Source: Myxococcus stipitatus DSM 14675
Lineage (GTDB): Bacteria > Myxococcota > Myxococcia > Myxococcales > Myxococcaceae
DNA: 64,000 nt
Reading direction: 5' to 3'
Assembly: GCF_000331735.1 (NCBI RefSeq)
Contig: NC_020126.1
Location: forward strand, 4,960,001 to 5,024,000
Shown piece after piece: positions 32,801-37,678 of the stretch. Both the position numbers and the translations under genes were made by a program. Numbering within the stretch: position 1 is the first letter of the stretch; each line of letters begins with the position of its first letter. The notes below the pieces were generated by a model. It worked only from the letters and a program-made list of their open reading frames with translations. It was not told where the DNA came from and searched no databases.

Positions 32801-32942
32801 GAGCCACGGTTGGTCCCGGTTCGTCGCGCCGGACCAGCTCACGGTGGAGGACGTGAGCGGCGACCACTACAGCGTGCTGAGGGCGCCCGATGTGGATGGC
32901 CTCGCGACGCGGCTCGCGAGTCTCCTCGGGAGCAAGACGTAG
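14877..32942 (+). CDS. Five-module non-ribosomal peptide synthetase with terminal thioesterase
   Basis: The ATG overlapping the upstream stop (ATGA) is chosen because LEDLYPLSPLQ, the usual start of a condensation domain after an epimerase, follows at once; this gives 6021 residues. By nucleotide: C 14.89-16.2 kb, A 16.25-17.75, PCP 17.8-18.0, E 18.0-19.4, C 19.5-20.8, A 20.8-22.35, PCP 22.4-22.6, C 22.65-24.0, A 24.05-25.5, PCP 25.55-25.75, C 25.8-27.15, A 27.2-28.7, PCP 28.8-28.95, C 29.0-30.35, A 30.4-31.85, PCP 31.9-32.1, TE 32.1-32.9. The first two C domains have SHLxLDGWS, the others HHIxSDGWS. Pocket codes in order are DLTKVGEVGK (Asn, then epimerised), DVQFVAQVVK (Pro-like), DALWVAGTFK (Val/Ile-like), DLTKVGHVGK (Asp-like) and DALWVAGTFK again. 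All five A10 lysines are present. The TE has the nucleophile in GWSLGG and a His in SGDHYS and ends the line. Modules 3 and 5 share a near-identical block. Confidence 0.96.
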   Translation: MSDNLEDLYPLSPLQGGMLFHAIAEPGQGLYFNQLVCELRGRLDVGAFEQAWRGVLAAHPVLRTALVWDDVDEPVQVVLRDVDLPLRLEDWRDLSPEAFEARLTAFLEQERREGFDLSQAPLIRLTLLRSSGEVHRFVFSHSHLVLDGWSVPLVVRDFFTLYEGRVDGRPARLRPPRPFRDYLGWLAEHDLEDSEVFWRRELAGVQEPTPTGAGAGEGEGRATRVKHLSAQTTSALNAFARRHGLTPSTLVQGAWALALGQLSGARDVVFGTTVSGRPADLSGVEDMVGLFINTQPVRVRWTQDLTWSVWLRGLQDRQVEARQHEHAPLVKVQRWGEVPAGTSLFDTLVVFENYPLDAALTSAKRALSVHDVRAREMDHFGLTLISSPEARLPLHLRYDRARFTQAFADAQLERLERVLEAIAANPEGRLGSLSLLSDEERKRLLVTWNDTRVEYPAHATVHGLFEEAVSRAPEAVAVVQGAARLSFRELDARANQLAHHLRKLGVRRGSLVGLYSRRAPDLVVALWAVLKAGGAYVPMDPAWPAARLSFVLEDTGAPVVLTDASLLEQLPATSSVVLCLDSDWDTVAREPTTAPTPWSGPEDLAYLIYTSGSTGRPKGVMVPHQGVVNYLTWALRAYGLTEGGGSPVHSPLSFDLTVTSLVAPLVAGRPVVLVPEEAGIEGLGEALLTGGPYGLVKLTPTHLRMLATQLGPDAAKGHTRAFVIGGEALTAEGIAFWREHAPDTRLINEYGPTETVVGCCVYTVSAADPMHGPVAIGRPIANTRLYVLDGEGQPVPVGVVGELFIGGAGVARGYWARPDLTAERFVPDAFGAEPGARLYRTGDRVRWREDGRLEYLGRSDFQVKVRGYRIELGEIESALRAHPLVGDAVVVVRDDAPSGARLVAYAVPSGAERPEPAALRAFLESRLPEYMVPAAFVLLDALPLSDNGKVERRALPAPELTVRGPEQEEAPRDAKETALVAIWAQVLGRPHVGIHEDFFELGGDSILGIQVISRATQAGLHFSAKQLFDHPTVARLAAVVTEAPVVSVAQGPVTGPVALTPIQHWFFERELTDAHHFNQALRFTLRERVVPEAMAQALQQLREHHDALRLRFTRDARGGWHQEVGGLEGVLPLETVDVSRSPKEARRAEVEAHSARTQSSLDLSSGAPARAVLFELGPDLPQELLLVIHHLVVDAVSWRVLLEDLLSAYQRLRVNEAVRLPAKTLSYQDWAARLMEHAASPSARDQGAFWLGLPWERVGRLPRDVEDGVANTEGASHQVTVELEPGETQALLQDVARALRAKPDELLLSALARVLRRWTGASCVRVEMEGHGREDVFGEVDVSRTVGWFTSLYPVLVESMGEGPGAGVRAAKEALRRVPAKGVGFGVLRYLSPDPVLREQLRALPAPEVGFNYLGQFDTVLPPTAPLGLSEGHVGPTRASGGPRAHVLDVDCVVSGGRMRLMFTHGKGLHRTETVARLAEEMLGALRELIAHGLSEDPRGLAPSDFPLAKLGMGALERIADGLTAQGRRLRDLEDLYPLSPLQQGILFHHLQEEETQPYFNQISFEMEGALDVRVLTEAWRQSAQRFAILRTGFFWDGLDAPLQAVMREAEPVITVEDWRSVPRESLASRMAAFIAEDRRRGVVLSVAPLFRLALLRTEERVWRVVFSVSHLLLDGWSTQLVTRDVFTRYESLRRGLTPPRGETRPYRDFIAWLAKQDSGAASRFWRGALAGFTEPTRLSLGSAPRGQAGRGEQEVRLGVEESAAFVAFARQHAITPGTVIQGAWAVLLGRYSGGDDVVFGLTVSGRPAELPGIESMVGMFINAIPVRVKMPASRTVGVWLKGLQSWLQEAREYESAPLVDVRGWSEVPSSEQLFESLVIYENYPMESGLSAPSDELVLRNPVAMEVDHHPLTLLALPGRELVLKLTYDASRFEAAAVRRMLEQVRQLLTELRSKVERPLSELSLLSTEEQRRMLAHGHPPATAAHVPVAVFRPVEAQAVRTPAAIAVTDGVRSLTYAELDARANQLAHHLRALGVVAGSTVGLCLDKGLDLAVAVLGALKAGATYVPLDPRYPADRLGFMLEDSGARVVLGHSRWDAVLPRDTRVRRVLLDVDAGVIEGQPTRAPGVEVPPETACYLIYTSGSTGRPKGVALSHRALSHLLTWQVGRSIHPSAKTLQFAALSFDVSFQELFSTWWAGGTLVMPPEDVRQDLSALARFLEEQGVERLFLPFVALQALAEAVVQGGGVPRALREVVTAGEQLQVSPALVSFFERLPGCVLENQYGPSETHVVSALRLSGEPASWPRLPAIGTPLPHCQLYVLDAWGQPCPEAIAGELFIGGAHLAHGYVGRPELTAEKFVPHPFSEVPGARLYRTGDLARWTRDGAVEFVGRLDGQVKLRGFRIELGEVEAALRSAPGVRDAAAVVREDVPGDRRLVGYVVLSETAGVDASRGRELLRASLAARLPEYMVPSAFVALEVLPLTPSGKVNRRALPAVQVEGGEDTAPRTATEQLLAGLFAEVLGLGRVGLHGHFFDLGGHSLLATRAISRVRSTFGIELPLRELFEAPTVSELASRVDRLIRAGASQVMPPLSRRLDRTRPPALSFAQQRLWFLDQLEPSSASYNVPGAVRMTGPLDTAALAKTFDELVRRHEALRTSFRSENGVAVQVISPETKVSLREVHLDGLPESSREEEARRHVEQEVLRPFDLTQGPLLRVTLVKLSEEEHVLVLVLHHIVSDGWSTGVLVKEVAALYEAFAEGRESPLKELEVQYADYAEWQRGWLKGEVLEEQVAYWRQQLEGAPRALELVTDKPRPAAQSFRGAMLEQRWSKVLWRKVEEAGRKEGVTPFMVLLSAYQVVLSRWAGQEEVMVGFPIAGRTSAETEGLIGYFANTLVLRGKVKEGEGVRELLRRAREVTLGAYAHQDVPFEKLVEELVPERDLSRGPLFQVSLTLQNTPPVEVKLGKGLRLSALAADTKTSKFDFSLAVGEDAEGVGVSLNYNSDLYEERTAERLLRHVRAALEGLVEGLEKQVWDVRLEGEEERRRVVEEWSGRRGVVRREETLAELFEAQVEKTPGAVAVEWEGEALTYERLNERANQLAHHLRERGVGPEVKVGLCVERSLEWVVAMLGVVKAGGAYVPLDASNPAERLRWMKREAGVAVVVGRDALVEEVAESADVVVSVEEAELSRAPRSNPERRGSGSNLAYVMYTSGSTGKPKGVAVPQRGVVRLVKGAGYASFGSDEVWLQLAPVSFDASTLEVWGALLNGGKLVVYPAGEVSLEGVGEALRKHGVTSLWLTAALFEQMQAYEAEALRGVRQVLAGGDVLPMARVRERLREGGRLINGYGPTENTTFTTTYRMEREEEAGVRGVPIGRPVEGTEVYVLDERMRPVGEGVPGELYTGGEGLAGGYVGRPELTAERFVPSPFGEGERLYRTGDVARWRGEGELEFLGRKDRQVKVRGYRIELEEVEEGLKRQEGVREAVVEVRGEGLVGYVVGEVEAGRVKEGMRRTLPEYLVPTVVVVLEAMPLTVNGKVDRRALPEPEEVERREEYEAPETELERTLAEVFEEVLGTKKRVGRREDFFELGGHSLLATQVIARVRALAKVDLPLRALFEAPTLETLAERIASSSHEENAPETVPLVAVTRTGPPPLSFAQHRLWFFDQLSPGSAAYNIPIHLRVEGALRVDALQRAFSILVARHEVLRTHFALHEGEPIQVIREPSEFPLQVEDLRGLPDSERWEEVRRQSVEAALRPFDLGAPWLLRVSLLRLAPEVHVLSLVMHHIISDGWSLGVLVRELSALYVACSEGRASPLAPLALQYADYATWQREWLKGARLETQLDWWRQQLAGAPPHLELPTDGPRPAVLSHRGATVPVRLPNTLRDAVVALANQEGATPFMVLLAAFQVLLGRYAGQEDVSVGSPIAGRRYAETEGLIGFFVNTLVLRARMHPRDTFRELLARVRESTLGAYEHQDLPFEKLVEALHPVRDLSRSALFQVLFVLQNTPVAALELPALTLRPWETEGTQAARFELTLNLGETPDGFDGTLLFNTDLFTEATATRMVEHFRVLLESITANPGQRLSLLPLMSRSERQQVLETWATGTGPRLSDTLPIHRLIEQQAAMTPDALAVRCEDSVLSYGQLEARANQLAHHLRTLGVGPDVPVALCLERGVGLVVALLGVLKAGGAYVPLEPSQPVARLAVLMEEVAAPVVVTESRHAAAFGATGVRRVLLDGDAAFLASLPMEAPAVRVMAESLAYVLFTSGSTGRPKGVAVTHGALANYVQAATERLGLRECSSFALVSTFGADLGNTVLFPALLTGGELHVITQERAGNPVGMAEYFQRHPVDCVKMVPSHLSAWLTAPEPAQVLPRKCLVLGGESSSGALLEHLHALAPSLAVFNHYGPTETTVGVLAGRVVAGEAGTSRGGSPGRPASVPLGTPLANTRVYVLDASLYPVPVGVPGELFIGGAQVARGYLGRPELTAERLGPDPFSPEPGARMYRTGDRVRWLADGSVEFLGRSDFQVKVRGFRVEPGEVAAVLREHPSVGDAVVVAREDVPGEQRLVAYVVSVRAQATVDALRGFARERLPAHMVPAAFVVLESLPLTPNGKLDRRALPPPGVGASSVAVGHEPPATPLEELLAAIWSEVLRVERVGRHDDFFALGGHSLVATQVVARLRSALGVEVPLRALFESPTLEGFARRVSQASRSVSVPALVRAPRKGAAALSFAQQRMWFLDRLAPGGAAYNAPSALELKGPLDVDALERAFTELVRRHESLRTCFPDEGGVPVQVIAPPSPCRLHRVELTEDDAREATLRRLVQDEVVRPFDLAQGPLLRVTLVKLAEDAHVLVLVLHHIVSDGWSTGVLVKEVAALYEAFAEGRESPLKELEVQYADYAEWQRGWLKGEVLEEQVAYWRQQLEGAPRALELVTDKPRPIAQSFRGAVLARRWPKSLWRKVEEVGRKEGVTPFMVLLGAYQVVLSRWAGQEEVVVGFPIAGRTSAETEGLIGYFANTLVLRGKVKEGEGVRELLRRAREVTLGAYAHQDVPFEKLVEELVPERDLSRSPLFQVSLTLQNTPPVEVRLGAGLRLKGLEADTKTSKFDFSLAVGEDAEGVGVSLNYNSDLYEEETAERLLRHVRAALEGVVEGLEKKVWDVRLEGEEERRRVVEEWSGRRGVVRREETLAELFEAQVEKTPGAVAVEWEGESLTYERLNERANQLAHHLRERGVGPEVKVGLCVERSLEWVVAMLGVVKAGGAYVPLDASNPAERLRWMKREAGVAVVVGRDALVEEVAESADVVVSVEEAALQREPRSNPERRGSGSNLAYVMYTSGSTGKPKGVAVPQRAVARLVKGAGYASFGSDEVWLQLAPVSFDASTLEVWGALLNGGKLVVYPAGEVSLEGVGEALRKHGVTSLWLTAALFEQMQAYEAEALRGVRQVLAGGDVLPMARVRERLREGGRLINGYGPTENTTFTTTYRMEREEEAGVRGVPIGRPVEGTEVYVLDERMRPVGEGVPGELYTGGEGLAGGYVGRPELTAERFVPSPFGEGERLYRTGDVARWKGEGELEFLGRKDRQVKVRGYRIELEEVEEGLKRQEGVREAVVEVRGEGLVGYVVGEVEANKVKEGMRRTLPEYLVPTVVVVLEAMPLTVNGKVDRRALPEAEQTRAYEAPETELERKLAEVFEEVLGTKKRVGRREDFFELGGHSLLAAQLVAKVRALTGVDVPLRALFEAPSVERLASWMDSSREDRSVRDCVTLQSSGTGAPVFFVHAVGGAVGPYRMLARMLGTERPFYGLQAPGLDGSEAPLEQVEALARRHVAALRAVRPEGPYVLGGWSLGGVVAFEMARELERQGQRVEQLVLLDSFAPGDALLEREPDGALLLAGMALDLARTAGGEPTLRPELLTGLADEEQLTRVAQHARASGWLPPEVRDVDLRAWRDVTRANLRALSAYRPGPYGGGPVTLFRAKDAKRERVVDASHGWSRFVAPDQLTVEDVSGDHYSVLRAPDVDGLATRLASLLGSKT
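22984..25640 (+). repeat. Direct repeat copy 1: late C, A and PCP of module 3
   Basis: The sequence from the middle of the third condensation domain, just before HHIVSDGWS, to the PCP is almost identical to 29338-31985. The offset is 6354 bases at the left landmark (ACCACATCGT at 23071 and 29425) and 6345 at the right (CTGGGGACGA at 25581 and 31926); the 9-base difference is a 3-codon deletion in the A-PCP linker of copy 2. Small patches differ, such as the linker near SFRGA and the segment before DTKTSKFDF. The block is G-rich on the coding strand: the 60 bases from 25261 hold 35 G and 4 C. It uses AGG/AGA for Arg where flanking modules use CGN. Confidence 0.95.
29338..31985 (+). repeat. Direct repeat copy 2: late C, A and PCP of module 5
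   Basis: This is the second copy of the block at 22984-25640, in the same orientation and reading frame within the same gene. The adenylation pocket code is the same (DALWVAGTFK), so both modules should load the same amino acid. The 60 bases from 31621 hold 37 G and 2 C, more extreme than copy 1. The N-terminal halves of the two condensation domains, upstream of the block, are ordinary homologues and not near-identical, so the left boundary lies inside the condensation domain. Confidence 0.95.
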
Positions 32943-32943
32943 C

Positions 32944-33894
32944 TCAGGGCGCGGAGGCTGAGTCCACCGCCGCTTCCCGTGGAGGGGTGTCGAGGAGCGA
33001 TGGCGCCAGGGCTTCCACCAGCCCCTGCGTCACCGCCGCGCCAAAGGCCTCGAGGGTGCGCTCCTCGCGCCACCGCGCGGCCTCCTCGAAGTCGAGCGCA
33101 TGATGCGTCTCGATGATGACGGAGGGGATGGCCGGCTTGCGAAGCACGAAGATGCGCCGATGGGTGGGCTCGCGCGCGACGAAGACGCCGGGCTCCGCCA
33201 GGTCGGCGGCATAGAGCCCCGTGTAGTCAACGCCGTCGTAGGGAGGAAAGCCCACCCGGGACAGGTTCCGAGCCAGTGCTCGCGCCAGCTCCGCGCGCTG
33301 GGCCTGGAGCGGGAGCTCCGCCTCCTCGGACCAGAGCACACTGAATCCCGGTGTCGTGTCCTGGCGGTTGCATTCGAGCCCCTCGCGGGGGGACCACAGC
33401 CGAGGTGTCCCTCGCGAGTCCGAGTGCAGGCTCACCAGCACATGGGCCCCCCACTTCGCGGCCGAGGTGAGCCGGTCGGCATACGCGACCCGCTGCCCCT
33501 CTTTGCGGCTGATCCTCACTTCAAAATGTCCAGTGGCCTCCAGCCGCCGAGCCAGGTCTTCGGCGACGCGCAACGTGAAGGACTCCTCATCCTCACAGGT
33601 CACGGAACGGTTGCCGGTGTTCCCCTCGGCCCCATGTCCCGCGTCCAGGTACACGCGCTGCTTGGCGAACCCCCAAGGGAAACGCGCCTGCCCGAAGGTC
33701 AATGGCGCACCGGCGGCGGGCCACTTGGGGGGCACACGAGGAGGCTCGGGAGTCGCTATCGCGGGAGCGGGCTGGGCCACCGCCACGGACTTCTCCGCGG
33801 GCGCATGCTCCACCTCCGACGAGGCGCGCAGGCAGCCTGGCGCCGCCAGCAGAATGATGAGTCCCAGTCCCCAAGCTCGAGTGGATTCCGGCAT
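32944..33894 (-). CDS. N-acetylmuramoyl-L-alanine amidase, lipoprotein
   Basis: The product is 316 residues and belongs to the zinc-dependent Amidase_3 family, which cleaves the bond between N-acetylmuramic acid and L-Ala in peptidoglycan. The chosen ATG at 33894 gives a lipoprotein signal peptide with lipobox LAAPGC (Cys21); the frame extends 42 residues further upstream, but that stretch has no signal-like character. The Pro/Ala-rich residues 30-65 form a linker. Zinc and catalytic candidates are His87 in DAGHG, glutamates in CEDEE (100-104), His157 in SLHSD and Glu in VIIETHHALD near the C-terminus. It converges on the synthetase gene with one base between stops and diverges from the SNF2 gene across 124 bp that should hold both promoters. 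Attachment to the outer membrane or periplasmic face is inferred from the lipobox. Confidence 0.9.
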   Translation of the reverse strand: MPESTRAWGLGLIILLAAPGCLRASSEVEHAPAEKSVAVAQPAPAIATPEPPRVPPKWPAAGAPLTFGQARFPWGFAKQRVYLDAGHGAEGNTGNRSVTCEDEESFTLRVAEDLARRLEATGHFEVRISRKEGQRVAYADRLTSAAKWGAHVLVSLHSDSRGTPRLWSPREGLECNRQDTTPGFSVLWSEEAELPLQAQRAELARALARNLSRVGFPPYDGVDYTGLYAADLAEPGVFVAREPTHRRIFVLRKPAIPSVIIETHHALDFEEAARWREERTLEAFGAAVTQGLVEALAPSLLDTPPREAAVDSASAP

Positions 33895-34018
33895 GTGCGG
33901 TTCGACACCCACCGAGGGAGCGTCGTTCCACAGTGTTGCCCGGAATGACGGGCGGTGGAAGCGAGGGGAGGTTGTCCCCCTTGCGTTTCCCTTCCGCTTT
34001 GCGAAGAAGCACGGAGTC

Positions 34019-37000
34019 ATGTCCGTGGAGCGCCCGCAGCCCGACCTCTCGTCCGTCCCTCACTTCGCCACGGAAGGGGCCCTGCGCTCCTGGCTTCGGG
34101 AGAAGGGGGTCGAACATCTCTCCCGCCTGAGCCTCACGGTGCTGGTGCCCTGGGTGGACGCGGCCCTGCTGCCCCAGGCGCGTCCCGCGACGGCGCGACG
34201 ACGGTTGGTGGAGATGCTGAGCGAGGAAGCGCGGACGCGCTGGGCCCAGGAGTCGCTCCCATCGCCGAAGATGAAGGAGCTGTTGCCCCGGCTCGCGTGG
34301 CGCTTCGTGGAGGAGGAGCGCCGAGGCGCGGAGCGCACCCGCGCGGAGTTGGCCGCGCGCCTGTCGCCTCCAGATGATCCTCGGACCCATCGGGTCCACG
34401 GCCTGCTCCTGGACCTGCGCTCCCGAGCCCCCGACACGGTGGCACCGCGCCCCACCCAGGCCCTGTTCCTGGAGCCCCTCCAGCACGACCCGGAGCTGCC
34501 CGGCTTCCGCTTCCGTGAGACGCGCTGCTCGGAGCTGCCCTACGGCGCGCAGATGGGGTTCATCCTCCCCGAAGCGACCCTGACCTTCACACCGAACAGC
34601 GTGCAGGCGGACTGCACCTGCGGCGCGCCGCCCTGTGTGCACGTCCTGGCCGCCATCGACACGGTGCTGTTGTGGCTGCATCAGCCATGGACGCCCTCGT
34701 TCGGAGAGACGCTCGAGGAGCTGGTGCGTCCGGGATGGGACCGCACGCTCCGGGCGATGGAGCGTGCGCTCGACGACGGGACGGGGAGCGGGGCCGGGGT
34801 GGAGATCTCCTGGCGCGTCGACGTCATCGAAGGCTACGGCGTGGAGGTCTTCCCGTACGTCCACAAGCGCAACAAGAAGGGGCTGCGCTCGACGGGCGCG
34901 AAGGTGAGCCGACGCAAGCTCCTCCAGGAGCATGGCTCGCAGCTCTCCGCGCTCGATGCGCGCCTCGCGTCCTTGCTGCCGGACGGGGATGCTCCCGTCT
35001 CGCGCGGGCTCCTCATCGAGCTGGTGGACCATCCCCGGCTCTACCAGGAGGGGACGCAGGACCTGCTGGTGCAGGTGGAGCGCGCGAAGGTGGGCATCGT
35101 CGCGGTGGAGCGGGGCGGCACCGTCATCGTCACCGCGGGCGTGGACGGCGCGACGCTGCACGCGACGATGGTGGACCGCGTGCGCAAGTCGAAGCCGGAG
35201 GAGGCGCTCTTCCTCTGGGATGAAGGTGCGAGAAGGCTCACCGTGCTCGACGTGGGCCCGGAGGTCCGCGCGCTCGTCACGGTGCTCCAGCGCCACGGCA
35301 ATGTCTTCCCGCCCGAGAGCCATGAGGTGCTGCTCGAGAAGCTGTCGAAGCTGGCCGTGCGCATGCCGGTGGCCTTGCCTCGCGGGGTGATGGGCGAGCG
35401 GGTCCCCTCGCTCCAGCTCCCGGTGCTTCGGTTCGAGCTCGAGCCCGGCGGCGCGGTGCGCGTGGAGCTGCGCATGCGGGCGCTCCCGGACAGCATCAGC
35501 TTCGTCCCAGGAGAGGGGCCTCGAGACGTCTACGTGCGCCGGAACCTGGAGCCCGTCCACACGGTGCGCGACTTCATGAAGGAGCTCGCGCTGGCGCAGT
35601 CCCTTCAAGCACGGCTGCCCTTCGCCCAGGGAGAGGCCCAGGTGATTCCCTTCACCTTCTCCTTCGAGGGCGTGCAGGGGGCGCTCGCGCTGCTGTCGGC
35701 CTGTCAGGAGCTGGAGTCGCCTCCAGAGCTGGAGTGGGTGGGCTCGCCGCTGAAGCTCGCCGGCTCGCGAGGCGCCAGCGCGCTGCGAATCACCGTCGAG
35801 CGCAAGCGGGACTGGTTCGGTGTGCTGGGAGGGCTGGCCGTCCAAGGAGAGCGCGTGGAATTGGGGCGGCTCCTGGATGCCGCTCGGCGCAAGGAGCGCT
35901 TCATCCAGGTGAAGGATCAGACCTACGTGGAGGTCGAGGAGGCGCTCCGCCACCACCTGGAGCGGCTCGCGGACCATGCCCACCTGTCGCGCCACGGCCT
36001 GGAGGTGAGCCCCGCGGCGGCCGAGTCCCTCTCCGCCCTGGGGACCGCGGGCGCGACGCTGGATGCGGACGAGACGTGGAAGCGCCTGGTCGAGCGCATC
36101 TTCGCGGCGAAGGAGCTCAAGCCGAAGGTGCCCGCCACCCTGAAGACGGAGCTGCGCGACTATCAGGCGGACGGCTTCCGCTGGCTCACCCGGCTGGCCT
36201 CATGGGGAGCGGGTGGGGTGCTCGCGGATGACATGGGCCTGGGCAAGACGGTGCAGGCGCTGACCGTCCTGCTGGAGCGCTCGAAGCTGGGGCCCGCGCT
36301 GGTCCTCGCGCCGACCTCCGTGGCCTTCAACTGGATGGACGAAGCCAAGCGCTTCGCCCCTTCGCTGCGCATGCGCCTCTTCTCCGAGGCCGCGGACCGA
36401 GGCGGCCTGCTCGAGCGGCTGGGGCCTCGCGACGTGCTGGTGCTCAGCTACGGCCTGCTGACGCGGGACATCGGCCGGCTGTCCGAGCTGCGCTTCGCCA
36501 CCATCGTCTTCGACGAGGCCCAGGCGCTGAAGAACGCGGGCACGCACCGCTTCCGCGCGGCACGGGCACTCCAGGGAGACTTCAAGTTCGCCCTCTCGGG
36601 CACGCCGCTGGAGAACCACCTGGGCGAACTGTGGAGCGTCTTCGCCCTCGTCTTCCCGGGGCTGCTTGGCAGCCACGATGCCTTCCGCACGCGCTTCGCG
36701 ATTCCCATCGAGCGGCGAGTGGACCCCACGGCCGCGCCCGCGCTGGCCCGCGTGCTGGAGCCCTTCCTGTTGCGTCGCACCAAGGCTCAGGTCGAGGCGC
36801 AGCTCCCGCCGCGCACCGACGTGCGCGTGCCCGTGGTCCTCTCCACCGCGGAGTGGACGATGTACGAGGACGCCCGGCTCGCCGCGCTCTCCGCGCTGGA
36901 GTCGAGGCCGGAGGTCAAGCAGGAGCGCCGTGCTCGCGAACACGAGCAGCGCTTCGAGGTCCTCGCCGCGCTCACCCGCCTGCGCCTGCTGGCCTCGCAC

Positions 37001-37588
37001 CCGAGGCTGTACGACGCCACGTCGCGCGTGGAGTCCTCCAAGCTGGAGCGCTTCCTGGAGCTCGTGGAGGAGCTGCGCGCGGAGGGCCACCGCGCGCTCG
37101 TCTTCAGCCAGTTCACCTCGCACCTGGCCCTGGTGCGAGAGGTCCTGGACGCACGCGGCATCCGGTACGAGTACCTGGATGGCCAGTCGACGCCCAAGGC
37201 CCGCGAGCAGTCCGTGCGCGCCTTCCAGGAGGGCACCGCGCCGCTGTTCCTCATCTCGCTGAAGGCGGGCGGCTTCGGCCTCAACCTCACGGCCGCGAAC
37301 AGCGTCATCCACCTGGACCCTTGGTGGAACCCGGCGGTGGAGGATCAGGCGTCGGACCGGGCGCACCGCATCGGTCAGGACCGCCCCGTCACCGTGTACC
37401 GACTCGTCGCGCGAGGCACCATCGAGGAGCAGATGCTCTCCCTGCACGAGCACAAGCGGGCCCTCGTCGCGGACGTGCTCGAGGGCAAGGACGGCGCGGG
37501 CCGGCTCTCCACCCAGGAGATGCTCGGCCTGCTCTCCCAGCGGCTCTCGCGCCCCGACGAGGAAGAGCCTCCCCAGACGCGCCACTGA
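34019..37588 (+). CDS. SWIM zinc-finger SNF2-family ATPase/helicase
   Basis: The product is 1189 residues. The ATG at 34019 follows GGAG and starts MSVERPQ; an open frame reaching back to 33356 overlaps the amidase gene and is rejected. A SWIM zinc finger lies at Cys199-x-Cys201...Cys206-x-His208. A long middle region without a clear motif runs to about 700. The SNF2 ATPase core follows, with LRDYQADGFRWL, Walker A DDMGLGKT (Lys743) and the DEAQ box at 832-835, then a helicase C lobe with VFSQFTSHL, SLKAGGFGLNLTAAN and DRAHRIGQ. This domain order is that of bacterial SWIM-SNF2 proteins, thought to remodel protein-DNA complexes or act with RNA polymerase (RapA relatives); the substrate is unknown. 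The gene stands alone and converges on lonD across a hairpin. Confidence 0.92.
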   Translation: MSVERPQPDLSSVPHFATEGALRSWLREKGVEHLSRLSLTVLVPWVDAALLPQARPATARRRLVEMLSEEARTRWAQESLPSPKMKELLPRLAWRFVEEERRGAERTRAELAARLSPPDDPRTHRVHGLLLDLRSRAPDTVAPRPTQALFLEPLQHDPELPGFRFRETRCSELPYGAQMGFILPEATLTFTPNSVQADCTCGAPPCVHVLAAIDTVLLWLHQPWTPSFGETLEELVRPGWDRTLRAMERALDDGTGSGAGVEISWRVDVIEGYGVEVFPYVHKRNKKGLRSTGAKVSRRKLLQEHGSQLSALDARLASLLPDGDAPVSRGLLIELVDHPRLYQEGTQDLLVQVERAKVGIVAVERGGTVIVTAGVDGATLHATMVDRVRKSKPEEALFLWDEGARRLTVLDVGPEVRALVTVLQRHGNVFPPESHEVLLEKLSKLAVRMPVALPRGVMGERVPSLQLPVLRFELEPGGAVRVELRMRALPDSISFVPGEGPRDVYVRRNLEPVHTVRDFMKELALAQSLQARLPFAQGEAQVIPFTFSFEGVQGALALLSACQELESPPELEWVGSPLKLAGSRGASALRITVERKRDWFGVLGGLAVQGERVELGRLLDAARRKERFIQVKDQTYVEVEEALRHHLERLADHAHLSRHGLEVSPAAAESLSALGTAGATLDADETWKRLVERIFAAKELKPKVPATLKTELRDYQADGFRWLTRLASWGAGGVLADDMGLGKTVQALTVLLERSKLGPALVLAPTSVAFNWMDEAKRFAPSLRMRLFSEAADRGGLLERLGPRDVLVLSYGLLTRDIGRLSELRFATIVFDEAQALKNAGTHRFRAARALQGDFKFALSGTPLENHLGELWSVFALVFPGLLGSHDAFRTRFAIPIERRVDPTAAPALARVLEPFLLRRTKAQVEAQLPPRTDVRVPVVLSTAEWTMYEDARLAALSALESRPEVKQERRAREHEQRFEVLAALTRLRLLASHPRLYDATSRVESSKLERFLELVEELRAEGHRALVFSQFTSHLALVREVLDARGIRYEYLDGQSTPKAREQSVRAFQEGTAPLFLISLKAGGFGLNLTAANSVIHLDPWWNPAVEDQASDRAHRIGQDRPVTVYRLVARGTIEEQMLSLHEHKRALVADVLEGKDGAGRLSTQEMLGLLSQRLSRPDEEEPPQTRH

Positions 37589-37612
37589 CGGGGAGGGCCG
37601 CCCGCAAAGACA

Positions 37613-37646
37613 ACGGGCAGGTCCCTCATGTGAGGAACCTGCCCGT
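37613..37646. terminator. Hairpin between convergent SNF2 and lonD genes
   Basis: ACGGGCAGGTCCCT pairs with AGGAACCTGCCCGT, a 14-bp stem with one G-U/A-C position around the loop CATGTG. It lies 25 bp after the SNF2 stop and 33 bp after the lonD stop. On the minus strand it is followed by the T-rich TTGTCTTTG, so it suits lonD termination best and may work both ways. Confidence 0.8.
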
Positions 37647-37678
37647 GTCACAGCTCAGTCGGCTTCAGGGCCGTGCGC

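Noticed and set aside
33356..34018. 221-codon extension of the SNF2 gene
   Set aside because: It runs antisense through the amidase gene and shows no domain; ATG at 34019 has a suitable RBS.
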